Shown here one piece after another: positions 19,960 to 30,498 of a stretch of 64,000 nucleotides of DNA (position 1 is the stretch's first letter; each line of letters begins with the position of its first letter). The notes under the pieces were generated by a model, which was given only the letters and a program-made list of their open reading frames with translations, was not told the origin of the DNA and made no database searches. The position numbers and the translations under genes are program-made. Source of the DNA: JBPESN01 sp051710625 (GTDB lineage: Bacteria; Pseudomonadota; Gammaproteobacteria; Enterobacterales; Enterobacteriaceae). The stretch spans positions 1 to 64,000 of the forward strand of contig NZ_JBPESN010000007.1 of NCBI RefSeq assembly GCF_051710625.1. The letters are read 5' to 3'.

Positions 19960-20441
19960 AGAGGTTTGCCTCGGTCGCCGGCTGGCGTTGTTCGCCGTCG
20001 CGTACGGCAGCGTAAAGCCGGCTCCACAACCCTTCCCCAAGCGTTCGGGCGGCGATAAGCCCCTGACGTTCAAAGCTCTTCACGACCCAATGCGGCAACG
20101 CGGCGATACCCATGCGCGCCGATACCATTTGTATCAGCAGCAGGGTGTTATCCACGGTTTTCAACATGGGATTGATGCCCGCCGGCTGTAGGAAATGGCG
20201 CCCAATGTCCAGGCGGTTGCGCTGTACCGGATATAAGCAATGTTTCCTAGTCAAGATCCTGCGGTGTAAAACGCAGCGGCTGGTTTTTGCGCACGAACAG
20301 GCAAAAGCCGAGCCGCTGTTCCAGATCGCTGAACTGATGCGACAGCACCGATTGGGTCTGGTGTAGCTGCGATGCGGCCGCCGCCAGCGAACCGCTGTTA
20401 CGCAACGCCTGCAGCGTTCGCAGATTTTTGAGTTCGATCAT
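19960..20441 (-). pseudogene. metR: MetR LysR-type regulator, internally deleted
   Basis: MetR activates metE and metH with homocysteine as co-inducer. The DNA-binding domain is intact (MIELKNLRTLQALRNSGSLA, then LHQTQSVLSHQFSDLEQRLG), but after RFTPQ the sequence jumps to CLYPVQRNRLDIGRHFLQPA. About 100 codons of the effector-binding domain (E. coli residues about 63-165) are missing and the frame changes, with stops at the junction. The C-terminal part ends frameshifted near 19960. It is divergent from metE with about 100 bases between, as in E. coli. Confidence 0.88.
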
Positions 20442-20512
20442 AAGAGTGTTCCACCTGGAAGTGAATAAATTGCGCTTGTGAACAGTACACTACATTGTGA
20501 TTATAAATGTGT

Positions 20513-20528
20513 AGACATTTGGACGTCT
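20513..20528 (+). promoter_or_regulatory. Tandem MetJ boxes upstream of metE
   Basis: Two adjacent 8-base units, AGACATTT and GGACGTCT, match the MetJ operator consensus AGACGTCT at 5 of 8 and 7 of 8 positions. They end 15 bases before the metE ATG. MetJ with S-adenosylmethionine represses met genes by binding such tandem boxes. The site remains although metE is broken. Confidence 0.6.
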
Positions 20529-20543
20529 AAATTGGAGAGGGCA

Positions 20544-22804
20544 ATGGCAATTCTGAGTCACACACTGGGTTTTCCCCGCGTTGGTCTGCAGGGGGGACTG
20601 AAAAAAGCGCAGGAAAGTTATTGGGCCGGTAACATCAGCCAGCAACAGTTGCTTGAAACCGGCCGCGAACTACGGGTGCGTCATTGGCAACAGCAGAAAG
20701 ACGCGGGCGTCGACCTTCTGTCGGTGGGTGATTTTGCTTGGTATGATCATGTCCTTACCACCAGCCTGATGCTGGATAACGTCCCGGCCCGCCACCGCAG
20801 CGGCGCGAACGAAAGCGATATCGACACGCTATTTCGTATCGGCCGCGGCCGCGCGCCGGCCGGTGAGCCGGCCGCCGCCGAGATGACCAAATGGTTTAAC
20901 ACCAACTATCACTACATGGTACCCGAGTTTACCCTGGAACAGCAGTTCCGCCTGGGCTGGACCCAGTTGCTGAAGGAAGTGGACGAAGCGCTGGCGCTCG
21001 GCCATCGCGTGAAGCCGGTGCTGCTTAGACCGGTCAGTTATCTGTGGCTGGGTAAAGTCAAAGGCGAGGCGCTTGATCGCCTGTCCCTGCTGCCGGGGTA
21101 CAAACAGGTTTTGGCTGAGCTGGCGAAACGCGGCGTCGATTGGGTTCAAATCGATGAACCGGCATTGGTACTGGAATTACCGCAGGCGTGGTGCGAAGCC
21201 TATCGCGAGGCTTACCAAGCGCTGCAAGGCCAGACAAAACTGCTGCTGACGACCTATTTTGATAGCATCCGGCATCAACTGGATATTATCACCACGCTGC
21301 CGGTGCAGGGGCTGCATGTGGATTTGGTGGCGGGCGACGACGACCTGACAGCATTGCACCGGCAACTGCCGGCGGAGTGGGTGTTATCTGCCGGCGTCAT
21401 CAACGAGCGTAACGTCTGGCGCGCCGATCTGCAAAGCTGGTTTACAACTGCGTCCTCTGCTGGGCAAACGCGAGCTTTGGCTGGGATCGTCTTGTTCCCT
21501 GCTGCACAGGCCCATTGATTTGAGCATCGAAACGCGGCTGGATAGAAGAAGTGAAGAGCTGGTTTGCTTTCGCGCTGTAAAAATGCGCCGAGTTGGGTCT
21601 GCTGCGTGCTGCGCTGAATGCGCCGGATGAATCGAATCGGGCCTGTTTGGGTGAGTATAGCGCGCCAATCCGCGCCCGCCGTCACTCCAGCCGGGTGCAC
21701 AACCCAAAGGTCAAAGCGCATCTGGAAAAGATCACCGCCGCCGACAGCCAGCGCCAGCAGCCCTACGCCGCCCGCGCCGCTCTGTAACGTGCGCGCTTTA
21801 AACTACCCGCCTGGCCGACCGCCACTATTGGCTCATTCCCGCAAACCGCGGAAATCCGCGGCCTGCGTCTGGATTTCAAACGCGGGCGTCTGGACGGCGG
21901 CCGCTACTGTACCAGCATTAGCGAACACATCAAGCAGGCCATTGTCGAGCAGGAGCGCCTGGGGCTGGATGTTCTGGTCCACGGCGAAGCCGAGCGCAAC
22001 GACATGGTGGAGTATTTCGGCGAGCATCTGGATGGGTTTGTCTTCGCTCAGAACGGTTGGGTACAAAGCTACGGTTCGCGTTGCGGGAAGCCGTCAATCA
22101 TCATCGGCGATATCAGCTGGCCTGAGGCAATTACCGTCGAATGGGCGTGTTATGCTCAGTCGCTGACCGCTAAACCCGTGAAAGGCATGCTGGCCGGCCC
22201 GGTGACTATACTGTGCTGGTCATTCCCGCGAGGAGATGTGAGCCGTAAAACCATCGCTCATCAGCCCGCGCTGGCGCTGCGTGACGAAGTGGCGGATTTG
22301 GAACAGGCCGGTATCGGCATTATTCAGATCGACGAACCGGCGCTGCGCGAGGGTTTGCCGCTGAAACATTCGGCCTGGCAGAATTATCTAACGTGGGCGG
22401 TGGAAGCATTCCAGTTGAACGCGGCGGTGGCGCAGGACGAGACCCAAGTTCACACTTATATGTGTTACTGCGAGTTCAACGATATTATAAACTCTATCGC
22501 GGCGCTTGATGCGGATGTCATCACCATCGAAACCTCCCGTTCGGATATGGAGCTGCTGGAAACCTTCAAGGAGTTCGATTATCCCGATAAAATCGGGCCT
22601 GGCGTGTATGACATTCACTCGCCGAGTCTCCCGAGCGAGGAGTGGATAGTTGAATTGCTGCGTAAAGCAGCCCCGTGTATTCCGGCGGGACATTTGTGGG
22701 TAAACCCGGACTGCGGACTTAAAACCCGCGCCTGGCCGGAAACCCGTCAATCTCTAGCCAATATAATCACCGCCGCCAGAAAATTGCGTGAGGAGCAGCC
22801 GTAA
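20544..22804 (+). pseudogene. metE: Cobalamin-independent methionine synthase MetE, broken
   Basis: MetE transfers a methyl group from 5-methyltetrahydropteroyl-triglutamate to homocysteine (753 residues in E. coli). The start at 20544 (MAILSHTLGFPRVG) has a good gagagg ribosome-binding site. The frame is good to about 21440, with a small in-frame loss near RLSLLPGYKQ, then shifts (QLRPLLGKRELWLGSSCSLL lies in another frame). Further indels and a stop follow between 21540 and 22000. The C-terminal 267 residues (22004-22804) are clean and keep the zinc ligands in HTYMCYCEFND and NPDCGLKTR. Only full-length protein would be active, so methionine synthesis must use MetH or host methionine. Confidence 0.92.
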
Positions 22805-23212
22805 ACGAGGCTGCCGGTTCGCCGCTGCTCGCGCAGGGAAGCGTGACGCAGCGTGAAAACGCCAGACGGAACGGTCCGGCAAGAGACGGCCAGCACGCTG
22901 CGACGACAGTCAATTAACGGAATAATAAGTCTCAGTCAAGAAAGGTTGTTCCGCACCACGGAAATACCCGTCAGGGCAGAGCGTACCGGCGTTCATTCAA
23001 GCGCGGTGGCCACCATCAATCTGGTTAAGGTAGCATCGTATTCTCCCGGGGCGCGACTGCGCCCCTTTTTTATTGGCTGCATGCGTAATAAGCATGGTTG
23101 CCGGGATCCCCGGGGCGCCGCTGTGCTGTGCGCGTTTATCCGCTGCGCACACAGCGTTATATCTGACGCTTTCTTTCCTCATGGTTCATTGATTATCCCG
23201 CCGGCTGCCGCT
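22805..23212. other. Intergenic region between metE and ysgA
   Basis: No gene is supported in these 408 bases. They contain the rho-independent terminator listed at 23048-23072. The rest shows no recognisable motif. Confidence 0.5.
23048..23072 (+). terminator. Rho-independent terminator downstream of metE
   Basis: A perfect 7-base-pair stem (GGGGCGC / GCGCCCC) with a GACT loop spans 23048-23065 and is followed by six T residues. It lies about 245 bases after the metE stop on the plus strand. Confidence 0.75.
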
Positions 23213-24046
23213 TTATTTCACGCCGAAGCGGGCAAACCAGGCCAGCATGCGTTGCCAGCCGTCCTGCGCCGAGGCGGCATGATGGCTCGGGCGATAGTCG
23301 GCATTAAACGCATGGCCGGCATCGGGATACACCACGATCTCCGCTTCCGCGTTGGCGGCGCGCAGCGCCTGGCGCATTGTATCAATCGTTTCCAGTGGAA
23401 TACTGTCGTCCTGTGCGCCGTACAAACCGAGCACCGGCGCACCAAGCTGGGTGGCCACGTCCACCGGGTGCCTGGGCATTGACAATGTTTTGTCGCCGGG
23501 CAATTTGCCATACCAGGCGGCCGCTGCTCGTAATTGGGGATTGTGCGCCGCATACAGCCAGCTGATTCGCCCTCCCCAGCAAAAACCGATTATCGCCAGA
23601 CGACGCAGATCCCCGCCCTGGGTTGCGGCAAAGTGCGCGGTATGGTCCAGATCTGCCAAGACCTGACTGTCGGGCACTTTACTGACCAGCTCCGCCAGCA
23701 GCGTGGCGACATCGTCATATTGCATTGGATCCCCCTGGCGAAAATACAGTTTGGTGGCAATAGCCAGATAACCTTCCTTGGCCAGGCGGTGGCAAAGGTC
23801 CTGGATGTGTTGATGGATGCCGAAAATTTCCTGCACCACGATGACCACCGGTAAAGCGTCATGCTGGCCGGCGGGCCGGGCCATCCATGCGGGCATGGCG
23901 TCGCCCTGGCTGGGAACGGTGGTGGGGCTGCAAGTCAGATTTGCCTCGTTGGTGACGATGGCGGTTGCGGCCGGTGCGCCCGCGGCGCGGGCAAAAGCGG
24001 TAACCGACGTCGAAGGAGTAAGGGTATCGTTAGGGCTCATTGGCAT
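23213..24046 (-). CDS. ysgA: Dienelactone hydrolase family protein YsgA
   Basis: This 277-residue alpha/beta hydrolase matches E. coli YsgA (271). The dienelactone-hydrolase triad is visible: nucleophilic Cys156 in GFCWGG, Asp213 in YGAQDDS, and His245 in PDAGHAFN. QEIFGIHQHIQDLCHRLAKE near 72 is also typical. Physiological substrate is unknown. It lies between metE and udp and points away from udp, as in E. coli. An alternative start at residue 3 (24040) cannot be excluded. Intact. Confidence 0.92.
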   Translation of the reverse strand: MPMSPNDTLTPSTSVTAFARAAGAPAATAIVTNEANLTCSPTTVPSQGDAMPAWMARPAGQHDALPVVIVVQEIFGIHQHIQDLCHRLAKEGYLAIATKLYFRQGDPMQYDDVATLLAELVSKVPDSQVLADLDHTAHFAATQGGDLRRLAIIGFCWGGRISWLYAAHNPQLRAAAAWYGKLPGDKTLSMPRHPVDVATQLGAPVLGLYGAQDDSIPLETIDTMRQALRAANAEAEIVVYPDAGHAFNADYRPSHHAASAQDGWQRMLAWFARFGVK

Positions 24047-24284
24047 TAACCTTTTGTCATTATCACCAGTTGAACAGCTACACCTATCAACTTAGGCCGT
24101 CGAAGCCGGTTCCGTCAATGCCGCTATCCTGCGAATGTGGGTCGTGCTTCCAGTTAGGCAAACTTTTCGTGCGCGCCAACCGTGGCGGGGGTAGGGTACG
24201 GCGAGAAAAAACGGGGATTTATCACGGTAAATACCGGGGAATAATGATATTATCGGCGATATAAGCCATTTTTTTCAAAGGGAT

Positions 24285-25042
24285 ATGCCGTGGAGCAGTC
24301 TGACATTTTCCGACCTGGCAGGCGCTACGCTTGTTATCGTACCGGGCGACCCCCAGCGGGTGGAAAAAACGCCCGGTTGATGACCAATCCGGTACATCTG
24401 GCGACGCACCGTGAATTTACCACCTGGCGCGCGGAGCTGGAGGGCAAGGCGGTGATCGTATGCTCTACCGGCATTGGCGGACCTTCTACCTCTATCGCGG
24501 TGGTAGAACTGTCCCAGCTCGGCATCCGCACCTTTTTGCGGGTGGGTACTACCGGCGCCATTCAAAACGCCATCAATGTGGGCGATGTGCTAATCACCAC
24601 CGCCGCCGTCCAGACGCACGGCGCCAGCCAGCACTTTGCGCCGCTGGCATTCCTGGCGGTAGCGGGGTTTGCCTGCACCCGCGCGGTGGTGCAGGCGGCG
24701 AAGGCGAAATAGAGCGGCGCCCGGCTGCACGTGGGCGTCACCGCTTCCTCTGATACCTTCTATCCCGGCCAGGAGCGCTATGACACCTATTCTGGCCGGG
24801 TGGTGCGGCAGTTTAAAGGATCACTGCAGGAATGGTAGGGTGTGGGGGTGATAAATTACGAAATGAAATCCGCGACTTTATTGACCATGTGCGCGACGCA
24901 GGTGCTGCGCGCCGGTATGGTGGCGGGGGTTATCGTCAACCATCTGCAGCAGGAAACGCCTGATCTGGCGGCATTGCAACAAACGGAAAGCGACGCTGTG
25001 ACTATCGTCGTCGAGGTCGCCCGTCTGTTGCTTACCGCCTGA
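24285..25042 (+). pseudogene. udp: Uridine phosphorylase, broken
   Basis: Udp cleaves uridine to uracil and ribose-1-phosphate. The N-terminus is split between frames: QSDIF from 24290 and GATLVIVPGDPQRVEKT in another frame. HREFTTWRAEL through GIRTFLRVGTTGAI matches E. coli Udp. An in-frame TAG follows AAKAK at 24711, TASSDTFYPGQERYDTYSGR comes next, and a TAG occurs again after SLQEW at 24836. The last part (VINYEMKSATLLTMCA onward) is good. Multiple lesions show a dead gene. Confidence 0.9.
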
Positions 25043-25179
25043 CGACGGTCGATAAGCCCGCGAGCGGCGGTCGCCGAATCTGGGCGGCCTGCAGCATCGT
25101 CTTTCTTTTTTTTGCTGGCGGGTGATGCGTCGTTTATGCGTCCCGTCCGCGGCATGAGTCAGAAATAAAGCTTTAGTGG

Positions 25180-25703
25180 ATGTCTAAATTTCCCTGATTA
25201 CCGATTTTGTACGCCAGCATCAGATTTAGGCCATACCCATCGTCTTTCTGCTGGCCTTCGGCGAGTCATTGGCCTTTTTGTCGCTACTGCTGGCGGCGAC
25301 GATTATCTTGCTCGAGCTGGGCGCGCTAATAGGCGAAGCCGGCATCCCGTTTTGGCCGATTTATTGTGCCGTGGTCGCGGACGGCTTTTTTGGCGACTGG
25401 CTCTCTTACTGGGTGGGCCCCCACTATCAGCAACGGGTCTATGACCTGTGGCCTTTCACCCGTCATCCCGCCATGCTCCAGCGCGGCCACGTCTTTTTTG
25501 CCCGCTGTGGGGATAGTCGGCGTGTTTTTCGGACGCTTTTTCGGCTCGCTGCGTGCGGTAGTACCGCTCGTGGCAGGGCTTTGTGGTATGCCCCGGCTAG
25601 GGTTTAATTAGCCAATTTTGTGTCTGCTGCGTTCTGGGCATTCGGTCTGTCAGCACCTGGCGCATTCAGCCTGCGCTGGCTGGCGTGCTTTGTCAGCCAA
25701 TAA
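25180..25703 (+). pseudogene. DedA-family membrane protein, broken
   Basis: ITDFVRQHQ, a TAG where the family usually has Trp, then PIVFLLAFGESLAFLSLLLA and PIYCAVVADGFFGDWLSYWV match DedA-family proteins (undecaprenyl-phosphate or lipid flippases). A frameshift near 25510 separates this from FGRFFGSLRAVVPLVAGLCG and MPRLGFN, and the tail runs to 25703. No proper start codon remains. E. coli has no DedA gene between udp and rmuC, but DedA paralogues occur widely in Enterobacterales. Which paralogue this was cannot be told. Confidence 0.75.
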
Positions 25704-25770
25704 AAGGCGCTGGACATCTATACAAGTTCCTTCTTAACGGGACTGTCAGCATGGGTTAGGCGGAGGCAAC

Positions 25771-27366
25771 ATGGATTACAGCCTGTTTTACGGTATCGGT
25801 GGCGCACTCATTGGCGTGGGGGTTGGCTGGCTCATTGTCGGCGCCCGGCTGCATCAGCGGCATTTGGCGCAGGAAGCGGAACGGGTCAGTCTCGAGCAGG
25901 GGCTGCAGGCGGCGCGTCAGGCGCTCGCCGACGAACAAAACATTCGCAGGCAGGCCGAACTTGCGACGCGCGAGGGCGAACGCGAGCAGCGTGATTTGTT
26001 CGGCCGATTGGCCGCCGCCGAGGAGCGGTTGACCTCTCTTGCCCATTTTCGCCAGGAGTGCAAGCAGCTGAATCAAGAGCTGCGGGCACAGCGGGAAATT
26101 AACAGCAGCCAGGAGGCGGAACTGCGTGAAGTCGCTATCCGTCTTGAGGAAACCCGGCTGGCGGCAGAAGAGAAACAGCGCCTGTTAATGAACAGCGAGC
26201 AACGCTTGTCGGCGCAGTTTGAAAATCTGGCCAACCGCATCTTTGAGCACAGCGGACGCAAGGTAGACGAACAAAACCGGCAGAGCCTTGACCGACTGCT
26301 GATGCCGCTGCGCGAACAACTGGAGGGCTTTCGCCGCCAGGTGCAGGACAGTTTTGGCCAGGAGGCGCGTGAACGCCACACGCTGGCCCATGAAATCCGC
26401 AATTTACAGCAGCTCAATGCCCAGATGGCCCAAGAGGCCGTCAATCTGACCCGCGCGCTCAAGGGGGATAACAAGGCGCAGGGAAATTGGGGCGAAGTAG
26501 TGCTTAGCAGGGTGCTGGAAGCGTCAGGGCTGCGTGAAGGTCATGAATTCGAGACCCAGATCAGCATTCAGCAAGGCGACGGTCGACGTCTTCAGCCCGA
26601 TGTGGTGGTGCGTCTGCCGCAGGGTAAAGATGTGGTCATTGACGCGAAAATGTCGCTGGTGGCCTATGAACGTTATTTTAACAGCGACAATGATGCTGAA
26701 CGCCAGTTGGCGCTCGCCGAACATGTCAATTCGCTACGCGCCCATATGAAATTGCTGGGACGTAAAGATTATCAGCAATTGCCGGGATTACGCTCGCTGG
26801 ATTATGTGCTGATGTTTGTGCCGATAGAGCCGGCCTTTATGCTGGCGATTAGCCGGCAGCCGGAGCTGATAAGCGAAGCGCTGGCGCACAATATTATGTT
26901 GGTCAGTCCCACCACGCTGTTAGTTGCGCTACGCACTATTAATAACCTGTGGCGTTACGAGCATCAAAGCCGCAATGCCCAGCATATCGCCGAACGCGCG
27001 GCGCGCCTGTATGATAAATTGCGGCTGTTTGTCGATGATATTAATGCTATCGGCCAGAGCCTTGGTAAAGCGCAAGCCAGCTACCGACTGGCGAAGAATA
27101 AATTGTCCGACGGGCGTGGTAATATTATCGGCCAAGCGGAAGGGTTCCGCGCCCTGGGCGTAGAAATTAAACGACCCATCGCTTCCGCGCCGGGTGTCCA
27201 TGTTCCGTTTGCCGATCGCCCCGGCGAGGCGACGGCGGCGGTGACAGACCTGCCGACAGCGGGTGCGCCACAGCAGGAGGAAGAACGCGAGTCACCGACG
27301 GACGGGGCACGGGATGGGGCTGGTCCGTCACGGCAGCCGCGTGAGGAATGCCCGCTGCGCGAGTAA
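25771..27366 (+). CDS. rmuC: DNA recombination protein RmuC
   Basis: RmuC limits recombination between short inverted repeats; it carries a nuclease-like fold (DUF802 family). The protein is 531 residues against 475 in E. coli. It has an N-terminal membrane anchor (GALIGVGVGWLIVG), a long coiled coil (about residues 30-200), then the conserved core GNWGEVVLSRVLEASGLREG and VIDAKMSLVAYERYF. The extra length is a Pro/Ala/Glu-rich C-terminal tail. Intact, upstream of the ubi-tat operon. Confidence 0.92.
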   Translation: MDYSLFYGIGGALIGVGVGWLIVGARLHQRHLAQEAERVSLEQGLQAARQALADEQNIRRQAELATREGEREQRDLFGRLAAAEERLTSLAHFRQECKQLNQELRAQREINSSQEAELREVAIRLEETRLAAEEKQRLLMNSEQRLSAQFENLANRIFEHSGRKVDEQNRQSLDRLLMPLREQLEGFRRQVQDSFGQEARERHTLAHEIRNLQQLNAQMAQEAVNLTRALKGDNKAQGNWGEVVLSRVLEASGLREGHEFETQISIQQGDGRRLQPDVVVRLPQGKDVVIDAKMSLVAYERYFNSDNDAERQLALAEHVNSLRAHMKLLGRKDYQQLPGLRSLDYVLMFVPIEPAFMLAISRQPELISEALAHNIMLVSPTTLLVALRTINNLWRYEHQSRNAQHIAERAARLYDKLRLFVDDINAIGQSLGKAQASYRLAKNKLSDGRGNIIGQAEGFRALGVEIKRPIASAPGVHVPFADRPGEATAAVTDLPTAGAPQQEEERESPTDGARDGAGPSRQPREECPLRE

Positions 27367-27436
27367 CGTGCCGCGGTGGGGCTTTCAGCACGCATCTGTT
27401 ACACTTCTCTGAAACTGATTAAGCAGGACGACGAAC

Positions 27437-28195
27437 ATGGTAGATGACGACAAGCGTGAAACAACCCACTTCGGGTACCGCACAGTAGCGAAGGATCAAA
27501 AGGCGTTAATGGTGGCGGATGTCTTTCACTCAGTCGCGGCAAAATACGATTTGATGAATGACCTGATGTCCTTCGGCATTCATCGCATCTGGAAACGTTT
27601 CGCTATCCAGTGCAGTGGCGTGCACCGCGGGCAAAAAGTTCTGGATTTGGCAGGCGGCACCGGCGATCTGACCGCCAAATTTTCACGTCTGGTGGGTGAA
27701 GACGGAGAGGTGGTGTTGGCGGACATCAACGACTCCATGCTGAAGGTGGGGCGTGAGAAGCTGCGTAATCGCGGCATTCTGGGCAATGTCAGCTATGTTC
27801 AGGCCAATGCTGAAGCGCTGCCGTTTCCGGATGATACCTTCGACTGTATTACCATTTCGTTTGGTCTGCGCAACATGACCGAAAAAGAGCGGGCGTTAAA
27901 GTCAATGTACCGGGTGCTGAAACCCGGCGGGCGACTGCTGATTCTTGAGTTTTCCACCCCGCGCTTCAAGCCGCTGAACAAAGCTTACGATCTCTACTCC
28001 TTCCATGTTCTGCCGCGCATCGGTAAAATGGTGGCCCGGGATGCCGATAGCTATCGCTATCTGGCGGAGTCCATCCGCATGCATCCAGATCAGGAAACAC
28101 TCAAATCGATGATGCTGGATGCCGGGTTCGACAGCGCCGAATATTTCAATATGACCGGCGGCATCGTGGCCCTGCACCGCGGTTATAAATTCTGA
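27437..28195 (+). CDS. ubiE: Ubiquinone/menaquinone C-methyltransferase UbiE
   Basis: UbiE performs the C-methylation in both ubiquinone and menaquinone synthesis. The protein is 252 residues against 251 in E. coli. It begins MVDDDKRETTHFGYRTV; the SAM-binding loop VLDLAGGTGDLT is near residue 70 and FGLRNMTEKERALKSMYRVL near 145. It heads ubiE-ubiJ-ubiB-tatA-tatB-tatC, in the E. coli order with short spacings. Intact. Confidence 0.96.
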   Translation: MVDDDKRETTHFGYRTVAKDQKALMVADVFHSVAAKYDLMNDLMSFGIHRIWKRFAIQCSGVHRGQKVLDLAGGTGDLTAKFSRLVGEDGEVVLADINDSMLKVGREKLRNRGILGNVSYVQANAEALPFPDDTFDCITISFGLRNMTEKERALKSMYRVLKPGGRLLILEFSTPRFKPLNKAYDLYSFHVLPRIGKMVARDADSYRYLAESIRMHPDQETLKSMMLDAGFDSAEYFNMTGGIVALHRGYKF

Positions 28196-28202
28196 TCGGG
28201 AT

Positions 28203-28817
28203 ATGACATGTTGGCTGATGCCGTTGATAAGCGCAACGCTGGAAGTCGTGCTTGAACGACTGCTATATCAAGATCGCGCCATGTCCGCCGCCCGTGAGCG
28301 CCAGAAAGGTAAAGTTTTGCGCTTTGAATTGGCCGAATGGGAGAGGCCGGTTATTCTGGTATTCGGCGAGCGTCAGGTGGATGTGCTCAACGCCTGGAAT
28401 GGCGCGGCGGATTGCACGGTGCGCACCCGTCTTGCCACCCTGCCGGCGTTGCGGGAACGTCAGCAGTTGACGCAGCTGATTAAGCAAGGCTTCCTCGACG
28501 TAGAGGGCGATCTCCAGTTCCTGCAACAATTCGCCGTGCTGCTGGATATGGCTGAATTCGATGGGGCTGAACTGCTGGCCCCCTGGATAGGCGATATCGC
28601 CGCTGAAAGCGTCAGTCGAACGGTCGCGCGCCGGCTGACTAGCACGCTGCGGTTGTTGCGCACTGGCCAGGGGCGGGTAACGCAGGCAATAACTGATGAA
28701 TGGCGTCTGGCGCCCTCGGCGCTGGAGCGGGCCTGGTTTTGCAGCGAAGTGAATGAGGTCACCCGGGCCGGCGAGAATCTGGCGGCCCGCCTGGAAAAAT
28801 GGGAGGCCAGCAGATGA
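28203..28817 (+). CDS. ubiJ: Ubiquinone biosynthesis accessory factor UbiJ
   Basis: UbiJ is an SCP2-domain lipid-binding factor that, with UbiK, helps the aerobic ubiquinone-making complex. The 204 residues match E. coli UbiJ (201), for example GKVLRFELAEWERPVILVFG near 34 and LTQLIKQGFLDVEGDLQFLQ near 90. The start is either 28203 or the in-frame ATG at 28218. The last codons overlap the ubiB start (28814), implying coupled translation. Intact. Confidence 0.93.
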   Translation: MTCWLMPLISATLEVVLERLLYQDRAMSAARERQKGKVLRFELAEWERPVILVFGERQVDVLNAWNGAADCTVRTRLATLPALRERQQLTQLIKQGFLDVEGDLQFLQQFAVLLDMAEFDGAELLAPWIGDIAAESVSRTVARRLTSTLRLLRTGQGRVTQAITDEWRLAPSALERAWFCSEVNEVTRAGENLAARLEKWEASR

Positions 28818-30448
28818 TATTCGGAGAGATCCGCCGCCTCTATCTGATTATTCGTGTCATGCTCAGCTACGGACTGGATGAGCTTATCCCGAAAACGCAG
28901 TTGACTTTGCCGCTGCAGCTGGGACGCAATTTGCTGTTCTGGATGCCGAACAACCATGCACAACGCATGCTGGGCGAACGTTTACGCCTGGCGTTGCAGG
29001 AACTGGGTCCGGTATGGATCAAGTTCGGCCAGATGCTTTCGACCCGCCGCGATCTGTTTCCGCCGGCCATCGCCGATCAGCTGGCGATGCTGCAAGACCG
29101 GGTGCAGCCCTTTGACGGCGCCCTGGCGCGCGCGCATATCGAGCGTTCCATGGGGCAGCCGCTGGGAAGCTGGTTCGACGATTTTCAGCAGGAACCGCTG
29201 GCTTCCGCCTCGATTGCGCAGGTGCATACCGCCCGGCTAAAAAACGGCCAAGAGGTGGTGATCAAAGTGATCCGCCCGGATATTTTGCCGATGATCAAGG
29301 CCGATATGCGTCTGATGTACCGGCTGGCCAGCTGGGTGCCGCATCTGCTGCCGGACGGTCGACGTCTGCGGCCGGTCGAGGTCGTGCTGGAATATGAAAA
29401 GACGCTGCTCGATGAGCTCAATTTGCTGCGTGAAGCGGCCAATGCCATCCAGTTGCGACGTAATTTTGACGGTAGCCCGATGCTGTATATCCCGGAAGTC
29501 TATCCGGACTACTGCAGCGAAACCATGATGGTGATGGAGCGCATCTATGGCGTACCGGTCAATGATGTCGCCGCGCTGGAGAAGCAGGGCACCAATATGA
29601 AGCTGCTGGCGGAGCGCGGGGTACAGGTCTTTTTTACCCAGGTTTTCCGTGATAGTTTCTTTCACGGCGATATGCACCCCGGCAACATTTTCGTCAGTTT
29701 TGAACATCCCGAGAACCCGCAGTATATCGGTATCGACTGTGGTATTGTCGGATCGCTGAATAAAGAAGATAAGCGCTATCTGGCGGAAAATTTTATCGCC
29801 TTTTTCAACCGCGATTACCGCAAAGTAGCGGAGCTGCACGTGGACTCCGGCTGGGTGCCACCGGACACCAATGTCGAAGATTTCGAGTTTTCTATTCGCA
29901 CCGTCTGTGAGCCTATTTTTGAAAAGCCGCTGGCGGAAATTTCTTTTGGCCACGTACTGTTGAATCTCTTTAACACCGCACGGCGGTTTAATATGGAAGT
30001 GCAACCGCAGCTGGTATTACTGCAAAAAACGCTACTGTATATTGAAGGCGTCGGGCGTCAACTTTATCCTCAGCTGGATTTATGGAAAACGGCTAAGCCT
30101 TTTCTGGAAGAGTGGATCAAGGGTCAGGTAGGTTTACCGGCCATTCTGCGCGCGCTTAAGGAAAAGACGCCCTATTGGGCGGAAAAGTTACCCGAGTTGC
30201 CCGAACTTGTTTATGACGGCTTCAAGCAGCATCGCCTGTTGCAGAAAAGCGTCGATCGCTTGACGGTGGAAATGCGGGTTCATCACGTGCGCCAAAGCCA
30301 ATCCCGTTTTCTGTTCGGCATTGGCGCTACGCTGCTGCTCAGCGGCACGTTTTTAATGGCGCAAGGCGCTAACGAGGGATCCCTGGCGGCCTGGCTTATG
30401 GCCGCCGGTATCGTCAGTTGGATTGTCGGCTGGAAACGCACTGCGTAG
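28814..30448 (+). CDS. ubiB: UbiB, ubiquinone biosynthesis ATPase/kinase-like protein
   Basis: UbiB is a membrane-anchored atypical kinase-like ATPase (ADCK/COQ8 family) needed for ubiquinone synthesis. At 544 residues it equals E. coli (546). The start at 28814 (MIFGEIRRLYLIIRVMLSYG) overlaps ubiJ by 4 bases. Family motifs are GPVWIKFGQMLSTRRDLFP (KxGQ), ASASIAQVHTA (Ala-rich loop), VIKVIRPD, and the HGDMHPGNIF and GIDCGIVG metal-binding motifs. Two C-terminal membrane helices follow (LFGIGATLLLSGTFLMA and AWLMAAGIVSWIVGW). Intact. Confidence 0.96.
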   Translation: MIFGEIRRLYLIIRVMLSYGLDELIPKTQLTLPLQLGRNLLFWMPNNHAQRMLGERLRLALQELGPVWIKFGQMLSTRRDLFPPAIADQLAMLQDRVQPFDGALARAHIERSMGQPLGSWFDDFQQEPLASASIAQVHTARLKNGQEVVIKVIRPDILPMIKADMRLMYRLASWVPHLLPDGRRLRPVEVVLEYEKTLLDELNLLREAANAIQLRRNFDGSPMLYIPEVYPDYCSETMMVMERIYGVPVNDVAALEKQGTNMKLLAERGVQVFFTQVFRDSFFHGDMHPGNIFVSFEHPENPQYIGIDCGIVGSLNKEDKRYLAENFIAFFNRDYRKVAELHVDSGWVPPDTNVEDFEFSIRTVCEPIFEKPLAEISFGHVLLNLFNTARRFNMEVQPQLVLLQKTLLYIEGVGRQLYPQLDLWKTAKPFLEEWIKGQVGLPAILRALKEKTPYWAEKLPELPELVYDGFKQHRLLQKSVDRLTVEMRVHHVRQSQSRFLFGIGATLLLSGTFLMAQGANEGSLAAWLMAAGIVSWIVGWKRTA

Positions 30449-30498
30449 CCGTCGGTGAAACGTTAACCCGGGTTTTACCCCTTTTGTGAGGCAAAGTT

